Source: Pardosa pseudoannulata (lineage: Eukaryota > Arthropoda > Arachnida > Araneae > Lycosidae). Taken from it: a stretch of 64,000 bases of DNA. Positions 58,239-64,000 of the stretch are shown here, one piece after another; within the stretch, counting starts at the first letter, position 1; each line of letters starts with the position of its first letter. The notes beneath the pieces are model-generated. The model saw only the letters and a program-made list of their open reading frames with translations. It made no database searches and had not been told where the DNA came from. Made by a program: the position numbers and the translations under genes. The stretch covers positions 41,912,824 through 41,976,823 of the forward strand of contig CM063499.1 of assembly GCA_032207245.1 (NCBI GenBank). Reading direction: 5' to 3'.

Positions 58239-59530
58239 TAATAGATCAAGACGCCTAGAATATCATTTTTAAAATATTCAACGTATGAGTATAAATGTTG
58301 AATAAAACAAAATCTGCTAAAATCTACAAGATAAAAATATCTAGATTTAGATACAAGACAATTGCTTAAAAATTGAGACGCCCCTCAAAATTTACTAAAT
58401 ATCTCTACGGCACTGCATATTAACTATTTTCATATTTTCACTATACTTTTAGTTTCTACATTATACTAAAAACCAAGTAATCAATACCCATTTGCGTTAA
58501 ATACATTTTACATAAACAATTATTTTAAAGTATATGTTATTTTAGCAGCTTTGTTTTTTTTTTATCTGCTTCGCTTTATTAAACCCTGAACTTGACAAAA
58601 TCCTGTTAATTAAAAAGCGCATATAAAATTTTTAATTCGAATACTTTAATAAATACGACACAAAAATTTCAGTGAAATATAAAAGTAATACGTATTAAAC
58701 ACTACGAAGTCTCTCAGAAAATATATACTAGGAAATATTAAGTAAAAAATAAAGTTTATCGGTGAAATAGGTGTTATGGAAATGAAATATTCAGTTAACC
58801 ACAAATTTCGTTTCATTAACAAAGTTATGCCTAGATTACCTTTTTCAGGTATATAAAACTTCTCAAATTACGTTATTTTACGTTGTAAGCTGAATTCCCC
58901 CCCCCCAATTTAAACATATCATTATCAGTTGAATAACACTATAATAAATCAAGACACCTTAATATCATTTTAAAAATATTCAACATTTGTCTTAACATAT
59001 GACCATAAATAAATGAATGAAACAACGTCTACTAAAAAGATAAAAATATCTAGATTTAGATAGAAAACGTTTGATTAAAAATTGAGACACCCCCTAAAAA
59101 TTCACTAAATATTTCTACTGTACTGCATATTAACTATTTTCATTTTTTCACTGTCCATATTATACTAAAAACCTGAGTATCAATACCCACTTACGTTAAA
59201 TACATTTTACATAAACAATTACTTTAAAGTATATGATATCTTAGCAGCTTTGTTTTTTATCTGCTTTGCGTTATTAAACCCTTTAACTTGACAAAATCCT
59301 GTTAATTAAAAAACACGGCACAAAAATTTCAGTGAAATATAAAAGTAATGCGCATTAAACATTACGAAGTCTCTAAGAAAATAAATCATACTAGGAAATA
59401 TTAAGTAAAAAATAAAGTTTATCGGCCCAGTAGGTGTTATTGAAATGAAATCAGTTAACTACAAATTTCGTTTTATTAACAAAGTTATGCCTAGATTACA
59501 ATTTTCAGGAGTATAAAAACTTATAGAATT
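58239..59530. repeat. ~705-bp tandem duplication
   Basis: 58239-58870 and 58945-59530 are diverged direct repeats (shared AAAAATATCTAGATTTAGAT, ACTGCATATTAACTATTTTC, AATAAAGTTTATCGG, AACAAAGTTATGCCTAGATT). No coding. The sequence to 60231 is AT-rich with nothing recognised. Confidence 0.9.
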
Positions 59531-60231
59531 AAGATTAGTCGAATTTCGTTATTTTAAGGGCCCTCTGTCCACTTAAATTGGTTCATAAAACTAAGGACTA
59601 ACAGTTATTAAAACTTATTTGCTGTTTATATAATTTAACATAACTGCATGTAGAATTGTTTCCGTATGACCCTAGGTAGATTTAAAATACATGAAACATT
59701 ATGCGTACAAAAAAATTTTTGGTATTATTTGAAATGCATAAAGAGTGCATGTAATACAACTATTCAATAAAAATGAAAAGCAAAAGAAAAGCTGTATTTT
59801 GTGACTTCCGTATTCCGACAATAAGGCATGAAAAAGTGGAATTCACTAAAAAATTATAGGTATTTTTTACTAGTATATTAGTCTATTTTACTTGCTTTTT
59901 TAACTGAACAAAAAGTCATTAACTAATGTATTTGTTCTAGCATAGGTAACTTCCATTTTACATGATTCTGACCGAATTCGTCGTTCTTTAATTCTTACCA
60001 CCTAGGTTCAGAGTTTTCTCGCATACCCGCCATGAATGAATTGATATAACTGTTAAATTTACTAAGCCAGAAATAATGGAAATATGCATAAACTACCGCG
60101 ACACTAAGAATATTTAAGAGAAGTAGCGTATGCTTACCTTAATAGTTCCAGTTTGAAGTTGCTTATAGTTCAAAATTCGAATAAGAGACTTAACAAAGCA
60201 AAATGGTCTATCACGTTTAGAAATTTTTGTT

Positions 60232-60267
60232 TTCTGTTTGAATGGCTAATTAGCTATTCAAACAGAA
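60232..60267. repeat. 36-bp palindrome
   Basis: TTCTGTTTGAAT plus GGCTAA is followed directly by its complement with one mismatch, centred at 60249/60250, with no loop. Isolated in AT-rich DNA. Confidence 0.88.
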
Positions 60268-60542
60268 GCGTGTGATGTCATATACAGTTACAGCCAATCG
60301 CATTACCCGCCCGTTTAAGTGTGTATCAAAATTATAAACATCTGCCCAAATACGCTGTATTTTAAAATGGAAATATCGATGTTATAATTAAAGAACATTT
60401 TTTCTTACATTTTATTTCTTCAATATTTCGAGTAGATTTTACAAAATGCGATATGTGTATATAAATGAATTATTTGTAACATACACATACATAAATATTC
60501 AGTCAAAGTAAAACTCGTACATTTCCCTCAAAAGGGTAAATC

Positions 60543-60642
60543 NNNNNNNNNNNNNNNNNNNNNNNNNNNNNNNNNNNNNNNNNNNNNNNNNNNNNNNNNN
60601 NNNNNNNNNNNNNNNNNNNNNNNNNNNNNNNNNNNNNNNNNN
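60543..60642. other. Assembly gap of 100 N
   Basis: Exactly 100 N immediately before satellite array 2, so the array is probably longer than shown. Confidence 0.99.
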
Positions 60643-60898
60643 AACTAGCATAACGTAATCCTCCAAAAAATAGGCCTGATTACTCAGCCCTCCTAATTTA
60701 TTTTGTATAATTTATAACAGTAATATTTATTTATTAAAGTTTTTTTGTTTTAAAATGTTCATTTTGTTGTATAGCAAATACACCTTATTTCATATGCTTA
60801 CCATCAATAAATAAATTTTTTGTTAACATAAGTTTATGTATTTTAGAATTATACAGAGGCGCACACACACACACAATCAGCCCGCATAACTTAATCCT

Positions 60899-60952
<54 letters not shown>

Positions 60953-62640
60953 CCTGATTACTCATCCCTCTGATTTATTTTGTATAATTTATAACAGTAA
61001 CATTATATATTAAAGTGCTTTTGTCTTATAATGCTTATTTTGTTATATTGCAAATACGCCTTATTTATTTGCTTACCATCAATAAAAAAGTTTTTGTGCA
61101 CACGTGTTTATGTATTTTAGAATTATATATAGACGCACACACACACACACACACAAAAAAAAATCAGCAAGCATAACTTAATCCTCCAAAAAATAGGCCT
61201 AACTACTCGCCTTCCTCATTTATTTTATATAACTTATAACAGTAATATTTATTTATTAAAAGTGTTTTTGTTTTATAATGTTTCCTTTGTTATATTGCAA
61301 ATACACCTTATTTCATTTGCTTGCAATCAATAAATTTTTGTGCACATATGTTAATGTATTTTAGAATTATACAGAGGAACACAGACACACACACAAAAAA
61401 AATTCAACACGCATAAGTTAATCCTCCAAAAAATAGGCTTGATTACTCTTCTCATTTATTATGCATAATTTATAACAGTAATATTTATTTATTGAAGTGT
61501 TTTTGTTCTATAACTTTTTTTTTGTTATACTGCAAATACACCTTATTTCATTAGACTACCATCAATAAAAAAAATTTTGTGAACATAAATTCATGTATTT
61601 TAGAATTATACTGAGGCACACACACACACACACACAAAAAAAAAAGAAAAAAGAAAAAAAAAATTCAGTACGCATAAGTTAATCCTCCAAAAAATCGGGC
61701 TGGTTACTCTTCCCCTCATTTATTAAGTATAATTTATAAAAGTAACATTTATTTATTAAAGTGTTTCTGTTTTATAATGTTTATTTTGTTGTATTGCAAA
61801 TTAACCTGATTTCATTTGCTTACCATCAATAAATAAATTTTTGTGAAATTAAGTTCATGCAATTTAGAATTATACAAAGGCACACATACACACACAAAAA
61901 AAAAATCAGCATGCAAAAGTTAATCCTCCAAATAATAGGCTTAATTACTCACACTTGTCATTTATTTTGTATAATTTATAACAGTAATATTTATTTATTA
62001 AGGTGATTTTTATTATAATGTTTATTTTGTTATATTGCAAATACACCTTACTTCATTTGCTTACGATAAATAAATAAATTTTTGTGAACATAAGCTTATG
62101 CATTTTAGAATTATAAAGAGGCACACACATAAAAAAACTCAGCACGCATAACTTAATCCCCCCAAAAATGGGCCTGATTACTCTTCCCCTCATTTATTAT
62201 GTGTAATTTATAACAGTAACATTTATTTGTTGAAGTGTTTTTTGTTTTATAATGTTTATTTTATTATTTTATAAATGCACCTTATTTCATTAGCCTACCA
62301 TCAGTAAATAAATTTTTGGGAACATGAGTTTATGTATTTTAGAATTACATATGGGTGCACACAAAAATATCTGCACATAGAACTTCAACCTCTAAAAAAT
62401 AGGCCAGAATTACTCGGCCCACCTAAATTGTTTTGTATATTTTTAATAATAATATTTATTTTCTTAAAGTGTTTTTTCTTTATATTGTTTATTTTGTTAT
62501 ATTGCCTATAACAAAATATTGTTTTGTTAACATACCAACAGTAAATAAATTTTTGTGAACATACATTTGCGTATTTTAAATTTATACAGAACGCACACAC
62601 ACACACAAAAAAAAAATAAAGTCACACAGGAACTCAATCT
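60643..62640 (+). repeat. ~240-bp tandem satellite, array 2
   Basis: Eight units of the family in array 1, same orientation, with the CCTGATTAC-type core near 60671, 60952, 61197, 61437, 61688, 61931, 62170 and 62402. One unit has an A-run of about 50 (60900-60951). It is followed about 135 bp later by the duplicated segment. Confidence 0.96.
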
Positions 62641-62775
62641 TCTGGGAACGAACCTAATTAATTCCGTTCCTTAACAAAAGAGAAAAAACTTGTTTCTGGC
62701 TACAGAGCTGTACTTTTTACTTTAATTGTACTTTTTTACTTTATTTAATTGTACTGCAACTTTTTTTAATTGTAC

Positions 62776-64000
62776 TTTTTAATGCCAGTCAGTTTTAATT
62801 AGTCTTAAATCCCTTTGTTTCTTAAATCATTCTATTTAACCAATTAAATAATTTTTATATTAAAATACTAGCTTTTTTTATGACCATCCTACTAAGAGAG
62901 GAGAGGAAAATATCACCTATTCAGTTTCTCGCTTATGCATGGAAAATTAAATTCAGAACCTATGAATATTAAATTCATAATTCAGGTTATCGTTTAGCTT
63001 GATTAGTGGGTTGAAGAGATTATTCTTTTTTTTTTTTTTCATCTAAATGAGGTTAAAGAGGATGAGACAAACTGTCTAAAATAGATTTCGAACATTTACA
63101 ATCATCAGAATCGATGAACTACGAGACCGAAATTACTGTCTTACCTATTCGGCCGTCGTCGTTGATTCAGGCCTTTGAAAAATTCTTTAAATTTCGGTAC
63201 CATTTTCTTCAGTTACTTGTGCCACACTAACAATATCACTTACCACTGTTGGCAGGAAAATCTCACGAAAAAGCTAAAATAGTTATACAATTCTCAGATG
63301 ATTGATGTTAGATAACAAACCTTTGAGAAGCGTTCTCTTTCGGAGCTTCTTATCAGAGCTAAGACCTTCTTTTTGAAAGTTATGTCAGTCAGATAAAATC
63401 ATGAAGATTCACATATGAACTAGGTACATCTAAGTTTAAAAGTTTCCATTTATGCAGTTAATAACATGCAGACATAAAAGAAAGTACTAATGGTGTCCTA
63501 TTATCAAAACACGTCGAAATTCTTGTACAATAGTGCATTATTACAATTATAATTTAGCACTAAATGGCGACTACACTAATTTCCTGTCTATAATCCGCAA
63601 GGGCGAATTACATATTTTCAGAGAAAAATATCGTTTAACCACAGATTAAATTTCCACTTTAATCTCATGTGCTTCACAGAAGTAAAATGCATATGGAAAG
63701 AAGTATTATATCTTCTAGAGTTTAAAAGTTATATTTAAACTCTTACTTAATAACATTTTCTTTAAATTAATAAAAAAGTAATTTAACAAAGTGAAAATTT
63801 GGATAGACTTAAAAGAATTTTATATTTAACAATAGTAAGAAAGTAATTTAAAAATTTACACTAATTAGTACAGAAACAATGATACAAATAAATTATTCGA
63901 ACGCACATTTAAATAAAAAGGATGCTAACATTTAGAATTCTCAAAATAAATCTTTTTTTACATTAATTTAATATGATTATTTCCTATCGTTAGCATTTTA
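62776..64000 (+). repeat. Duplicated segment, copy 2
   Basis: Collinear with 30981-32510 and continues to the window edge. It lacks the 31622-31941 insertion and so shows the empty target site. A small extra stretch (about 63611-63636) is absent from copy 1. Confidence 0.92.

Overview
The window is AT-rich animal nuclear DNA (GT-AG introns, tRNA-derived SINEs, and hAT, piggyBac, Harbinger, Tc1, Merlin and Helitron-like elements). A TE-dense arthropod is the most likely source; the exact taxon cannot be read from this sequence. Two 100-N scaffold gaps (1729-1828 and 60543-60642) sit at the edges of tandem arrays.

Only one intact protein-coding gene is convincing: a six-exon BOLA1 orthologue on the + strand (7846-22831). 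It encodes 140 residues: an N-terminal mitochondrial presequence, a complete BolA domain and the BOLA1-type Pro-Pro-Cys-x-Gly-Gly tail. All five introns have GT-AG ends and keep the frame. The introns hold Tigger and LINE relics (intron 1), a 205-bp-arm inverted repeat (intron 2), a hAT MITE and a poly-C run (intron 3), an 11-copy ~200-bp satellite and a TTAA-flanked MITE (intron 4), and hAT-like copies plus a Helitron-like end (intron 5).

Layout: 1-1728, a ~300-bp satellite; 1829-7845, AT-rich DNA with a Merlin relic, a hAT-like element and a chain of palindromes; 7846-22831, BOLA1; 23277-28735, hAT elements and a ~240-bp satellite split by a hAT insertion; 28994-29947, a solo LTR with a remarkable array of small hairpins; 30981-32510, a segment duplicated at 62776-64000; 34115-34735, a Tc1 relic; 35939-44941, a cluster of Harbinger MITEs, SINEs, piggyBac-like and Helitron-like elements, several nested; 45150-46320, a GC-richer patch with two unrecognised coding-like frames; 47074-51008, hAT relics and nested insertions; 51687-53486, a TTAA-flanked element and a Helitron-like copy; 53990-56590, a ~228-bp satellite; 57922-59530, a Helitron-like end and a ~705-bp tandem duplication; 60643-62640, a second array of the ~240-bp satellite.

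Apart from BOLA1 (mitochondrial iron-sulfur/redox partner of monothiol glutaredoxin) the window is a record of transposition. Target-site duplications, empty sites and nesting let several insertions be ordered in time.
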